Shown here one piece after another: positions 1 to 8,363 of a stretch of 60,863 nucleotides of DNA. Made by a program: the position numbers and the translations under genes. Origin of the DNA: Bacteroidota bacterium (GTDB lineage: Bacteria; Bacteroidota; Bacteroidia; Bacteroidales; Prolixibacteraceae); NCBI GenBank assembly GCA_024278975.1, contig JAJRSD010000008.1:1-60863 (forward strand), read 5' to 3'. How positions within the stretch are numbered: position 1 is the stretch's first letter; each line of letters begins with the position of its first letter. The notes beneath the pieces were generated by a model. That model had not been told where the DNA came from, did no database searches, and worked only from the letters and a program-made list of their open reading frames with translations.

Positions 1-2
1 CA

Positions 3-1097
3 AAGTGGAATCCTGCTTATTTTGAACGGTTGAATGACTTTATATCTTTGGCAAACGAGTTAGATATTATTGTGGAGGTTACTTTTTTTAGTTCAACATA
101 TCAAGATGCTTCGTGGAAACGACATCCTTTTAATCCGGAAAATAATATAAACGGGTTACCCCAAAACTTAGATCGTAAAAAATCGAATACACTTGAAAAT
201 GGAATATTGACTAATTTTCAAAAAGAACTTGTCGGTAAACTTGTGACAGAATTAAATAGTTACGATAATGTTTTTTACGAAATTCAGAACGAACCCTGGT
301 CTGATGATCCACAAAAAGTGATGCGAACGCTGCGTACATTAAATCCCAATCCCGGTAAAGAGAACTGGTTTAAATGGGCTGAAAAAGCATCGGATGCTTC
401 GCTGGAATGGCAAAAACAGATGGCACAAGTTATTGTTGAAACTGAAAAACAACTTCCCCAAAAACATATTATAGCACAGAATTATACCAATTTTAAGTGT
501 TCGTTAGAAAAGATTGACCCAAATATTTCGATTTTGAATTTCCACTATGTTTGGCCCGAAGCTGTTTGGATGAATTATGGATGGAATCGGGTGGTTAGTT
601 TCGATGAATCGGGTTTTGCCGGAAGCGAATCGGATAATTATTTAAGACAGGCATGGCAATTTATTATTGCCGGTGGAGCAATTTTTAACAGTCTCGATTA
701 CTCATTTTTTGTGGGAAAGGAAAATGGTACTGGTGAAAATAATGCTCCCGGAACTGGAAACACAGAGTTCAGAAAACAGTTGAAATTTCTACGGAGTTTT
801 ATTGAGTCGTTTGATTTTGTGAAAATGCGCCCCGATTTTAATACTGTTACACATGCACCAGGTGTCGATTGGCAGTGTATTTCGGAACCCGGCAAACAAT
901 ATGCAATTGTTTTTACAGGCGTTGCAACCAATTGGATAAAATTAAATTTGCCAAAAGGAAAATATAACTACGAGTTTGTTTCGCCATACACCGGAAAAAC
1001 TCTGAAAAAAGGATTCTTCAATCAGAAAAAACATACTATTAAAAAAATGGGAATTCCTGATTTTAAAGAGATGGTTGTGTTGAAAATTGTCAGGTAG
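3..1097 (+). CDS. GH5-like (clan GH-A) glycoside hydrolase, 5' end outside window
   Basis: The frame is already open at base 3 and continues upstream, so the N-terminus is missing; the first internal start-like codon (TTG at 30) is not the real start. The protein looks like a retaining TIM-barrel hydrolase. FYEIQNEPW carries the Asn-Glu-Pro of the GH-A acid/base glutamate, and SFDESGF about 100 residues later is a good candidate for the nucleophile glutamate. The C-terminal 90 residues look like a small beta-sandwich (GVATNWIKLNLPKGKYNYEFVSPYTGK). Substrate cannot be told; such enzymes act on beta-linked polysaccharides in the periplasm or outside the cell. Family placement is from motifs only. 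Confidence 0.75.
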   Translation, partial: KWNPAYFERLNDFISLANELDIIVEVTFFSSTYQDASWKRHPFNPENNINGLPQNLDRKKSNTLENGILTNFQKELVGKLVTELNSYDNVFYEIQNEPWSDDPQKVMRTLRTLNPNPGKENWFKWAEKASDASLEWQKQMAQVIVETEKQLPQKHIIAQNYTNFKCSLEKIDPNISILNFHYVWPEAVWMNYGWNRVVSFDESGFAGSESDNYLRQAWQFIIAGGAIFNSLDYSFFVGKENGTGENNAPGTGNTEFRKQLKFLRSFIESFDFVKMRPDFNTVTHAPGVDWQCISEPGKQYAIVFTGVATNWIKLNLPKGKYNYEFVSPYTGKTLKKGFFNQKKHTIKKMGIPDFKEMVVLKIVR

Positions 1098-1303
1098 GTT
1101 AGTCATTATTACCCCAACTTTAATTCCTCTAATTATTAAATCAATATAATACTGTATTATTGTGACATTCAATTTCGACTATAACTATTTGTGTTACTGA
1201 CTATTGCCATGTTCGTTTTTGGTTAATTTAATATATTATCACTATTATCGATAAAAGATTAAAACCTATTTGCATTTTATTTGTTGCAAACTGTAAATAT
1301 AAA

Positions 1304-1531
1304 ATGAAGATTTTCTTGAAAAATAAGATGCTGCAAATTGTGTTCGCTCTGGTTGGAGCGTTGGGAGGATTCCTGTATTGGAACTTTGTGGGATGCGAAA
1401 GTGGAACGTGTGCAATTAAATCGGTTTGGTATTGGAGTACACTTTGGGGATCAGTTGTTGGATATCTGGTCGGAGATTTTATTTCCGATTTCGTTAATAA
1501 AAGAAAGAAGAGGAATAAGGAAAATGAGTAG
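1304..1531 (+). CDS. DUF6132-like small membrane protein
   Basis: A 75-residue protein with two predicted membrane segments (about residues 9-28 and 43-62) and a basic, charged C-terminus. Between the helices lies GCESGTC, a pair of cysteines four residues apart. I recognise the pattern as the Bacteroidota family DUF6132, of unknown function. The stop codon overlaps the start of the thioredoxin gene by 8 bp, so the two are very likely translationally coupled. The overlap and the cysteine pair suggest, as inference, a thiol or redox partnership. Confidence 0.75.
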   Translation: MKIFLKNKMLQIVFALVGALGGFLYWNFVGCESGTCAIKSVWYWSTLWGSVVGYLVGDFISDFVNKRKKRNKENE

Positions 1532-1829
1532 TGCTAAGTTTAACAATATTATTAATTCGAAAACTCCTGTTTTGGTAGATTTTTATGCCGATTGGTGTAC
1601 ACCTTGCAAACAAGTTACACCAATTTTAAAAGTGGTAAAAGAGTCGTTAAAAGAGAATGTGCGAATTATTAAAGTGAATGTTGACAAGAACCCCGAGATT
1701 GCAACGAAATATCAGATACGGAATATTCCTACTCTTATTGTTTTTAAAGAGGGTGCAGTAAAATGGAAAGTTGCCGGTGTTCGTCCCGAGAGTGAAATAA
1801 AGAGTATTATCAAACAATATATCGACTAA
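1524..1829 (+). CDS. trxA: Thioredoxin
   Basis: A 101-residue thioredoxin fold with the active site WCTPC near residue 25 and the cis-proline region RNIPTLIVF near residue 67. There is no signal peptide, so it should act in the cytoplasm as a dithiol reductant. I chose the ATG at 1524 because it gives normal thioredoxin length; the longer open frame only adds an out-of-frame translation of the preceding gene. It overlaps the DUF6132 gene by 8 bp (ATGAGTAG) and is followed by a hairpin terminator. Confidence 0.93.
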   Translation: MSSAKFNNIINSKTPVLVDFYADWCTPCKQVTPILKVVKESLKENVRIIKVNVDKNPEIATKYQIRNIPTLIVFKEGAVKWKVAGVRPESEIKSIIKQYID

Positions 1830-1830
1830 A

Positions 1831-1865
1831 AAAACCACTCCTTGTTTATTGCAGAGAGTGGTTTT
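1831..1865. terminator. Bidirectional hairpin terminator
   Basis: A 10-bp perfect stem (AAAACCACTC at 1831-1840 with GAGTGGTTTT at 1856-1865) separates the thioredoxin gene from the convergent M1 peptidase gene. A/T runs on both sides fit intrinsic termination in both directions. Confidence 0.75.
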
Positions 1866-1895
1866 AATAAATCGTTCTTACATTAAATTGTAGTT

Positions 1896-4220
1896 CTACT
1901 TTTCCACTTTCTTTTGCGCGTCTTTCATTGGGTTGGAACCTGAGATTATTCCACGGCGACCGGAGTATTTCGATTTGTAAAGTTTAAAACGTGAAGGCTG
2001 AATTTTTGCCGGCCACGAGTTATTATTTAAGTCAGTATCAGCAGTTTCGAAAAACGGGTCGAGTGTAATATTCGAAACCTTTTTATTAAACATAAATACT
2101 TTCGACACATTAAAATTATCTTTTCTCCATATTTCAGCAGGAATATATTGAACTTCTTTAGAACCATCTTCAAATTCAAACTGAAGAATAATTGGCATAA
2201 CCAACCCTCCAATATTTTCAAAATCAATTTGATAGAAATTATAATCCTCTGTTAAATATTTCTGTTCATCGTCAGAAAGATCAGCAATAATTTTATTGTA
2301 TGCTTCGCGATCGGCTTCAGTAACTTCGTATGGATCGTAGGTAGAGTAAAAATCTTCTGTTGCCGGATCTTTTTCATTAACTGTTTTTTCTATTGCAGTC
2401 TTATTCCTAATCTCCGAAATGGCGACTTTCCCTTCGCGCTCCTCTTTTGCGATAGGCTTTTCAATATCTGGATTCTGGGTATTTGGCTGATACCAACTAA
2501 CTTTTTTCATGGAAATATCTACATGGTCGGTGGTAAAAAACCAACCGCGCCAAAACCAATCCAAATCAACAGCCGAGGCATCTTCCATCGTTCTGAAAAA
2601 ATCGGCAGGTGTTGGGTGTTTAAACATCCAGCGTTGTGCATACTCTTTAAATGCGAAATCGAATAATTCGCGCCCCATAACAGTTTCGCGTAAAATATTA
2701 AGTGCAGTTGTTGGTTTGCTGTATGCGTTACTTCCGAGGTTCCAAACCGACTCCGAGTTGGTCATAATAGGTGAGATATAACTTACATCGCCTTTCATAT
2801 AATTTACAATTTTATATGCAGCTCCGGCGCGTGAAGGATAATCGCGTTCCCATTCCTGCTCGGTTAAATACTGGCAAAATGTATTTAAACCTTCGTCCAT
2901 CCATGTCCACTGGCGTTCGTCGGAGTTTACAATCATCGGGAAAAAGTTGTGTCCAACTTCGTGAGTAATAACTCCAATTAGTCCGTATTTTGCCCATTTA
3001 CTGTAAGTTCCATCTTTTTCTGGTCTGCCGCCATTAAAGCAAATCATTGGATATTCCATTCCAATTCGGTCGGTATGAACCGAAATAGCAACCGGATATG
3101 GATAGTCGAACGTAAATTTTGAATAGGTTTTTATTGTGTGTGCCACAACTTTTGTTGAATACTGTTCCCAAAGTGGATTCCCCTCTTTTGGATAGTACGA
3201 CATTGCCATTACTGTACGGTCGCCAAATTTAACGCCCATTGCATCCCAAATAAATTTACGCGAACTGGCAAAGGCAAAATCACGAACAAACTCAGCTTTG
3301 AAAATCCATGTTTTAGTCTTTGTCGATTTGTTCTTTTCGGCCTTCTCCGCTTCGTCTTGCGATACTATAATTACCGGACTGTCTGCACTTTTTGCTTTGT
3401 TAAAAAGCTTAATTTGTTTTGATGTTAAAACATCGTCGCTATTTTGTAAAATTCCAGTTGCACCTACAATATGATCAGCCGGAACAGTCAGACTCACTTC
3501 GAAATCGCCAAAAGGAAGTGTGAATTCTCCGGTTCCCAAAAACTGTTTATTTTGCCAGCCCTCAACTTCATTATAAACTGCCATGCGCGGATAAAACTGA
3601 GCAATTGTATATAAATAGTTATCCTCGTCTTCAAAATATTCGTATCCCGAGCGACCTCCGTCTTTCATTCTATCGTTAATATTGTACCACCACTTTACCG
3701 AAAATGTTACCGAACTTCCAGGTTCAAGTTGATTGGGCAAATCAATACGCATCATGGTTTTATTAACTGTAAAATGCAGGTCGTTCCCGTTTTCATCTTT
3801 CACCTCTTCCAGATTAAATCCACCATCAAATTCATGGTTCATCCTTTTAAGTTGCGAAAATGTAACTCGTTCACTTAATTTAGATGTTTGTGTTTTATAC
3901 GTGTCAGATTCTTTAGCCCGCATATTCTGATCCATTTGAAGCCATAGATATTTCAATACATCGGGACTTTGATTTTCGTAGGTTATGGTCTCTTCGCCAT
4001 GTATTTGTTGCTTCGTATCGTCTAATACAATCGCAATTTTATAATTGGCTTTTTGTTGCCAGTATTCGTGCCCGGGCGCACCCGATGCAGTTCTGTACAC
4101 GTTTGGTGTTGCCAACTCCTGTTTCAGTTGTTTAAATTTATTGTTATTTGTGTTCTCCTGTGCATTTACAGAGTAAACAGTAAAAAGCAATATTACAATC
4201 AGGGTAATAAAATTTCTCAT
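1896..4220 (-). CDS. M1 family zinc metallopeptidase (secreted)
   Basis: About 774 residues. A signal peptide starts at MRNFITLIVILLFTVYSVNAQ, so I prefer the ATG at 4220 to the upstream TTG at 4256. The gluzincin site is complete: HEVGH near residue 420, then 18 residues, then the Glu of WMDEGLN. The exopeptidase motif is a variant, GMEYP, where GAMEN is usual. The family removes N-terminal residues from peptides, here probably in the periplasm or at the outer membrane. Convergent with thioredoxin; followed upstream by the HupE-like gene on the same strand, a pairing I have seen in other Bacteroidota. Confidence 0.9.
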   Translation of the reverse strand: MRNFITLIVILLFTVYSVNAQENTNNNKFKQLKQELATPNVYRTASGAPGHEYWQQKANYKIAIVLDDTKQQIHGEETITYENQSPDVLKYLWLQMDQNMRAKESDTYKTQTSKLSERVTFSQLKRMNHEFDGGFNLEEVKDENGNDLHFTVNKTMMRIDLPNQLEPGSSVTFSVKWWYNINDRMKDGGRSGYEYFEDEDNYLYTIAQFYPRMAVYNEVEGWQNKQFLGTGEFTLPFGDFEVSLTVPADHIVGATGILQNSDDVLTSKQIKLFNKAKSADSPVIIVSQDEAEKAEKNKSTKTKTWIFKAEFVRDFAFASSRKFIWDAMGVKFGDRTVMAMSYYPKEGNPLWEQYSTKVVAHTIKTYSKFTFDYPYPVAISVHTDRIGMEYPMICFNGGRPEKDGTYSKWAKYGLIGVITHEVGHNFFPMIVNSDERQWTWMDEGLNTFCQYLTEQEWERDYPSRAGAAYKIVNYMKGDVSYISPIMTNSESVWNLGSNAYSKPTTALNILRETVMGRELFDFAFKEYAQRWMFKHPTPADFFRTMEDASAVDLDWFWRGWFFTTDHVDISMKKVSWYQPNTQNPDIEKPIAKEEREGKVAISEIRNKTAIEKTVNEKDPATEDFYSTYDPYEVTEADREAYNKIIADLSDDEQKYLTEDYNFYQIDFENIGGLVMPIILQFEFEDGSKEVQYIPAEIWRKDNFNVSKVFMFNKKVSNITLDPFFETADTDLNNNSWPAKIQPSRFKLYKSKYSGRRGIISGSNPMKDAQKKVEK

Positions 4221-4294
4221 AATGAGTAAATGTTTAATTCGTTCAAATTTTTTCAATCCGTAAAAATAACAATATGATTCAGAAAAAGTTTAGG

Positions 4295-4867
4295 TTACCA
4301 GATTTTATTATCAATAATTAGTATTACAGCAATACCGGCGGCAGCTCCCGAAATGAATATTTTCCAGCTTTTGTGATTTACCTTAAAAAAGGTGGTGGCG
4401 AGGTAGAGAATTAAAAAATGAGTGGCAATTATTAAAATCTGTCCAACTTCGAGACCGATATTAAATGCCAGAAGTGGCGAGACGATTGATGACTCTTTTC
4501 CCAATAACTCTTTTAGGTAGTTCGAAAATCCTAACCCGTGTATCAATCCAAAAAACAGCGTTAGCAAATAAATAAAATATCCTTTCTGTTTATTATTGTT
4601 GAAAAGGTTCGAAATTGCTGTGATTAAAATTGTTACAGGAATAAGAAATTCAATAATATTAGCACGAATGAAAACAATTTTTAGAGTTGAAAGAGCCAGT
4701 GTAACAGAATGTCCGATTGTAAAAGCCGTTACCAAAACCAGAACTTTTTTAAACTGCGAAAAACTGTATCCGGCACAGAGAGCTAAAACAAAAACAATGT
4801 GGTCGTACCCGTTAATATCGATAATATGTCGAAATCCCAATCGGAGGTACAGTTCGAATAAACTCAT
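4295..4867 (-). CDS. HupE/UreJ-type membrane protein
   Basis: A 190-residue polytopic membrane protein with about six hydrophobic helices. The first loop has FRHIIDINGYDHIVFVLAL and the third helix has TAFTIGHSVTLAL, the His/Asp-rich pattern of the HupE/UreJ_2 family. HupE and UreJ are linked to nickel or other metal uptake, but this branch in Bacteroidota has no proven substrate and no hydrogenase or urease gene is nearby. Divergent from the DUF6702 gene, with about 40 bp between starts. Confidence 0.8.
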   Translation of the reverse strand: MSLFELYLRLGFRHIIDINGYDHIVFVLALCAGYSFSQFKKVLVLVTAFTIGHSVTLALSTLKIVFIRANIIEFLIPVTILITAISNLFNNNKQKGYFIYLLTLFFGLIHGLGFSNYLKELLGKESSIVSPLLAFNIGLEVGQILIIATHFLILYLATTFFKVNHKSWKIFISGAAAGIAVILIIDNKIW

Positions 4868-4906
4868 TTAATTTTTTAATTTAGCATTTGTAAAAAATAT
4901 TAAGCG

Positions 4907-5413
4907 GTGAAAATAATTAAAAAATTGATTTTTGTCTTTAGTTTATTTTTGTTTTGGCAGGTAGCAGCAAATTCGCATCCTTTTTATGTAAGTATTTGTC
5001 AGATCGATTTTAATAAAGAGAATAAAACACTGGAGATCTCGGTAAAAACTTTTGTTAACGATCTCTTATTGGCTTTAAAAGAAGCTGGTAAACCGGAGTT
5101 ATTTTTGGGCGAAGATCGTGAAAATCCTAAAAGCAACGAATATATTTTTGATTATCTGAACTCGAATCTAAAAATAAAAGTTAATGGAAAACCTGTTACC
5201 TTTTTATTTGTCGGGAAAGAGTTGGAAGACGATGTTGTTTGGACTTATATGGAAATTGAAGGAATTTCGGAGTTAAATAAAATTGAAGTTGAGTGTTCTG
5301 TTTTAACAGAAGTATTCAGCTCGCAAAGCAATATTATTCAAATTAATAACGGAAGCGAAATTCGGAATTTACTCTTGAGTAAGCGGAAAAAGGTTGATTC
5401 GATAATTTTTTAA
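4907..5413 (+). CDS. DUF6702 family exported protein
   Basis: 168 residues with a signal peptide (IIKKLIFVFSLFLFWQVAANS) followed at once by HPFYVSICQIDFN, the hallmark opening of DUF6702. The start is GTG at 4907; no better ATG is in frame. Function is unknown. It lies head to head with the HupE-like gene, which hints at a shared role at the envelope, perhaps in metal handling (inference). A hairpin follows at 5448-5493. Confidence 0.75.
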   Translation: MKIIKKLIFVFSLFLFWQVAANSHPFYVSICQIDFNKENKTLEISVKTFVNDLLLALKEAGKPELFLGEDRENPKSNEYIFDYLNSNLKIKVNGKPVTFLFVGKELEDDVVWTYMEIEGISELNKIEVECSVLTEVFSSQSNIIQINNGSEIRNLLLSKRKKVDSIIF

Positions 5414-5447
5414 ATTACGACCTTGTTCTTGATGAATTATAATGTTT

Positions 5448-5493
5448 GAGTCCTCTCCTAAAAGTAAACAAATGGACTTTTCAGAGTGGACTC
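5448..5493. terminator. Imperfect hairpin after the DUF6702 gene
   Basis: GAGTCC at 5448-5453 pairs with GGACTC at 5488-5493, and inner segments AAAGT/ACTTT extend the stem. There is no strong T run after it, so terminator function is only plausible. Confidence 0.4.
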
Positions 5494-5602
5494 AATGTTA
5501 TGAATAGAAAATCAAATCTGTTGAGAGTGAATAAGTTTATGTAAAAATGATTTCGTTTTGGCTTTAAAATTATCTTTGCAATTGTAACTAAAATCTAGTA
5601 TC

Positions 5603-5983
5603 ATGAACCCAATTTCTATGATTGGAGCATTTCTTATCACATTTTCGTTATTAAGTTTTGGGTATGGGATTAACTTGCTGCAACGGTTTAAAAGAGCGAA
5701 AAAAGGGGTTTTATGGTTTCTAAGCATTGGATTATTATTAGACGTTTCTGCAATTTTCTGTATGATATTAGGTTCGAGAAACTCTCTTTTTACATTACAT
5801 GGATTGTTGGGATATTTAGCCGCTTTGTTAATGTTTATAGATTTAGTTTTAGTTTGGATGTTTTACCGGAAAAGAGGGGTTGGAATTCAGATAGATAAAT
5901 CTTTATATTGGTATTCCGGTCTCGCATATGGTTTTTGGGTGGTAGTGTATATTGTGGGACTTTTATTGGTAATTTTGAAATAG
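5603..5983 (+). CDS. Unknown four-helix membrane protein
   Basis: 126 residues, ATG at 5603. I do not recognise the family. Four hydrophobic segments are visible (about 5-25, 37-58, 66-88 and 102-124), the first two separated by the basic stretch LQRFKRAKKG. The gene ends 6 bp before the SUI1-like gene and is probably co-transcribed with it. Confidence 0.65.
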   Translation: MNPISMIGAFLITFSLLSFGYGINLLQRFKRAKKGVLWFLSIGLLLDVSAIFCMILGSRNSLFTLHGLLGYLAALLMFIDLVLVWMFYRKRGVGIQIDKSLYWYSGLAYGFWVVVYIVGLLLVILK

Positions 5984-5989
5984 TTAAAA

Positions 5990-6334
5990 ATGGCAAAAGA
6001 TTGGAAAGATAGATTGGGAACTGTGTATTCTACAAATCCCGATTTTCAGTATGAGAATGACAGCAACGAGGAGCAGGAAACGATTCCTCCGCAACAGCAA
6101 AATCTTAAAGTTAGTCTCGACCGCAAAAAGCGAAAAGGTAAAAGTGTAACACTTGTTACCGGATTTGTTGGTACAAACGACGACTTAAAAATGTTAGGAA
6201 AATTGTTAAAGTCGAAGTGTGGAGTTGGCGGAACTGTTAAGAATGGCGAAATTCTGATTCAAGGTGATTTCTGTAATAAGATTATCGAAATATTGAAGAA
6301 AGAGAATTATAAAGTAAAACGCTCGGGAGGGTGA
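5990..6334 (+). CDS. SUI1/eIF1-like translation factor (YciH family)
   Basis: 114 residues. The N-terminal 45 are polar and probably disordered. The rest is the SUI1 fold: [12 protein letters not shown], then [21 protein letters not shown], where the CGVGGTV loop is typical. In eukaryotes eIF1 guards start codon choice; bacterial YciH-like proteins are thought to affect initiation fidelity, and their role in Bacteroidota is not settled. Preceded at 6 bp by a membrane protein gene. Confidence 0.88.
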   Translation: MAKDWKDRLGTVYSTNPDFQYENDSNEEQETIPPQQQNLKVSLDRKKRKGKSVTLVTGFVGTNDDLKMLGKLLKSKCGVGGTVKNGEILIQGDFCNKIIEILKKENYKVKRSGG

Positions 6335-6416
6335 GAGAGTTTTTAGTTTCAGGGTTCCGGATTGTTGTGTGCTGAATATTAAATTGTAGTTCTTTTAAAA
6401 GGATATAAATTAAATA

Positions 6417-7358
6417 ATGAATCTTCAAAAAATATTAGTCGTTTTAATTGCTTCAGTTTTAGTATTGAATGTAAATGCTCAGCAAAAAGATGATGCTTAC
6501 CTTTTTTCATATTTTGTTGGAAATGGCGAAGATGGCTTGCATTTAGTTTACAGTTACGATGGTTTGAAATGGGAATCATTAAATAAAAACAGATCGTTTT
6601 TAAAACCTACGGCGGGTAGCGACAAACTGATGCGCGACCCTTGTATTACAATAGGACCCAACGATAAATTCCACATGGTTTGGACAGTTAGCTGGAACGA
6701 AAAAGGAATTGGTTATGCTTCGTCAGAAGATTTAATTAATTGGTCGGAACAAAAATATATTCCGGTTATGGAACACGAACCAAAAGCAAGAAACTGTTGG
6801 GCTCCGGAAGTTTTTTACGATGAGACTTCTGATAAATATCTTATCTTTTGGTCGACTACAATTCCGGGGCAATTTCCTGAAACAGAGAAATATGGTGACA
6901 ATAATTATAATCACAGAATGTATTTTGTCACAACAAAAGATTTTAAAACTTTCAGTAAAACCAAACTTCTGTATAATCAAGGATTTAATGTAATCGATGG
7001 AACTTTAATAAAGGAAAATGGAAAGTATGTTATGTTTTTGAAGGATGAAACACGTCATCCGGCAGAAAAAAATATTAGGATTGCCTCAAGTTCTGAGCTG
7101 ACAAAAAATTATGGTGAGCCGTCGGATCCAATCACGGGAAGATACTGGGCAGAAGGACCAACTCCTGTTAAAATTGGAGACTTTTGGATTGTTTATTTCG
7201 ACAAATATCAAAAAGGGAAAATGGGGGCTGTTCGCTCAAAAGATTTGGAGAACTGGGAAGATATTTCGGAACAAGTAAAATTTCCGAAAGGTACCCGGCA
7301 TGGGACTGTTTTTACAGTAAATAAGAAAATTGTAGAGAAATTAAAAACTATTAAATAA
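6417..7358 (+). CDS. Exported GH43-like beta-propeller glycosidase
   Basis: 313 residues with a signal peptide (MNLQKILVVLIASVLVLNVNAQ). Blade-like repeats are visible: DGLHLVYSYDGLKWESL, MRDPCITIGPNDKFHMVWTVSW, NCWAPEVFYDETSDKYLIFWS, VIDGTLIKENGKYVMFLKD and YWAEGPTPVKIGDFWIVYF. These match five-bladed GH43/GH32-like proteins, often arabinosidases or xylosidases. The Asp in RDPCI and the Glu in AEGP are candidate catalytic residues. Substrate unknown. The following CvfB-like gene starts 6 bp later. Confidence 0.78.
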   Translation: MNLQKILVVLIASVLVLNVNAQQKDDAYLFSYFVGNGEDGLHLVYSYDGLKWESLNKNRSFLKPTAGSDKLMRDPCITIGPNDKFHMVWTVSWNEKGIGYASSEDLINWSEQKYIPVMEHEPKARNCWAPEVFYDETSDKYLIFWSTTIPGQFPETEKYGDNNYNHRMYFVTTKDFKTFSKTKLLYNQGFNVIDGTLIKENGKYVMFLKDETRHPAEKNIRIASSSELTKNYGEPSDPITGRYWAEGPTPVKIGDFWIVYFDKYQKGKMGAVRSKDLENWEDISEQVKFPKGTRHGTVFTVNKKIVEKLKTIK

Positions 7359-7364
7359 TTTATA

Positions 7365-8198
7365 ATGTTAGAAATAGGTAAAATAAATACGCTTGATGTA
7401 AATCGTGAAACTGAAAATGGTGTCTATTTAGATGGGCTCGAACATGGCGAGATTCTAATGCCACAAAAGTTTGTAACAGACGAAGTAAAAGAGAGTGGGC
7501 ATGCAGACGTTTTTGTTTACACCGATTCGGAAGACCGACTGGTTGCAACCACCGAAACTCCAATTGCAATGGTTGGCGAGTTCGCAGTTTTAAAGGTTGT
7601 TGCAGTAAGCAAATTTGGTGCATTTCTCGATTGGGGGTTGCCAAAAGATTTACTTGTACCATTTCGCGAGCAAAAAGCTGATATGGTTGAGGGTCGAAAT
7701 TATTTGGTTTATATTTATCTCGATTTGCAAACCAACCGGATTGTGGCATCGGCAAAACTCGATAAATTTTTAGATAACACGCCGCCTGAATATGAAATCG
7801 GGCAAGAAGTGGATTTGGTTATTACCGATGAAACCGACCTCGGTTATAAAGCCATTGTAAATTACGAGCATTGGGGAATGTTGTACAAAAACCAAGTTTA
7901 TAAAATACTTTCCAGCGGGCAGAAATTGAAAGGTTATGTTAGCAAAGTTCGTGTTGATGAGAAAATTGACCTTCTACTTGAGAAACCGGGCTACGGAAAA
8001 GTTGACTCTATTTCAGAGAAAATTCTAAGTGAGCTAAAAAGTAACAATGGTTTTATGGCAGTTTCCGATAAAACTTCACCCGAAATGATTAAGGCGATGT
8101 TTGGAATTAGCAAAAAGAATTTCAAAAAAGCAATTGGCGGATTGTACAGGAAAAAAATTATTGTTTTTGAATCTGATGGAATTAAACTGGTTGAGTAG
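7365..8198 (+). CDS. CvfB/YitL-like S1 RNA-binding protein
   Basis: 277 residues matching the CvfB family: an N-terminal S1-like unit (MLEIGKINTLDVNRETENGVYL), a central canonical S1 (GEFAVLKVVAVSKFGAFLDWGLPKDLLVPF), a third S1-like unit, and a C-terminal winged helix of about 60 residues (FGISKKNFKKAIGGLYRKKIIV). Known members bind RNA and affect virulence gene expression in staphylococci; the role here is inferred to be RNA binding only. Followed by a structured repeat at 8264-8336 that may end transcription. Confidence 0.85.
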   Translation: MLEIGKINTLDVNRETENGVYLDGLEHGEILMPQKFVTDEVKESGHADVFVYTDSEDRLVATTETPIAMVGEFAVLKVVAVSKFGAFLDWGLPKDLLVPFREQKADMVEGRNYLVYIYLDLQTNRIVASAKLDKFLDNTPPEYEIGQEVDLVITDETDLGYKAIVNYEHWGMLYKNQVYKILSSGQKLKGYVSKVRVDEKIDLLLEKPGYGKVDSISEKILSELKSNNGFMAVSDKTSPEMIKAMFGISKKNFKKAIGGLYRKKIIVFESDGIKLVE

Positions 8199-8263
8199 TC
8201 TGTATTTACAATTATATTGAATTCTAATTTTTAGTATTGTATCTGCCCTGAACATCTCCCTGA

Positions 8264-8336
8264 ACGTCACCCTGAACTCGTTTCAGGGTCTTATATTTTT
8301 GAAAATAAAGATTCCGAAATAAATTCGGAATGACGT
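8264..8336. repeat. Two-hairpin palindromic element, copy 1
   Basis: ACGTCA (8264-8269) and TGACGT (8331-8336) form terminal inverted repeats. Inside are two hairpins: ACCCTGAA/TTCAGGGT (8269-8276, 8282-8289) with a CTCGT loop, and ATTCCGAA/TTCGGAAT (8311-8318, 8324-8331) with an ATAAA loop. A second copy with the same architecture lies at 44292-44371. It sits between convergent genes and could act as a terminator. Confidence 0.75.
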
Positions 8337-8363
8337 AAAAAGATACTGATAAGTTTAATGTTT

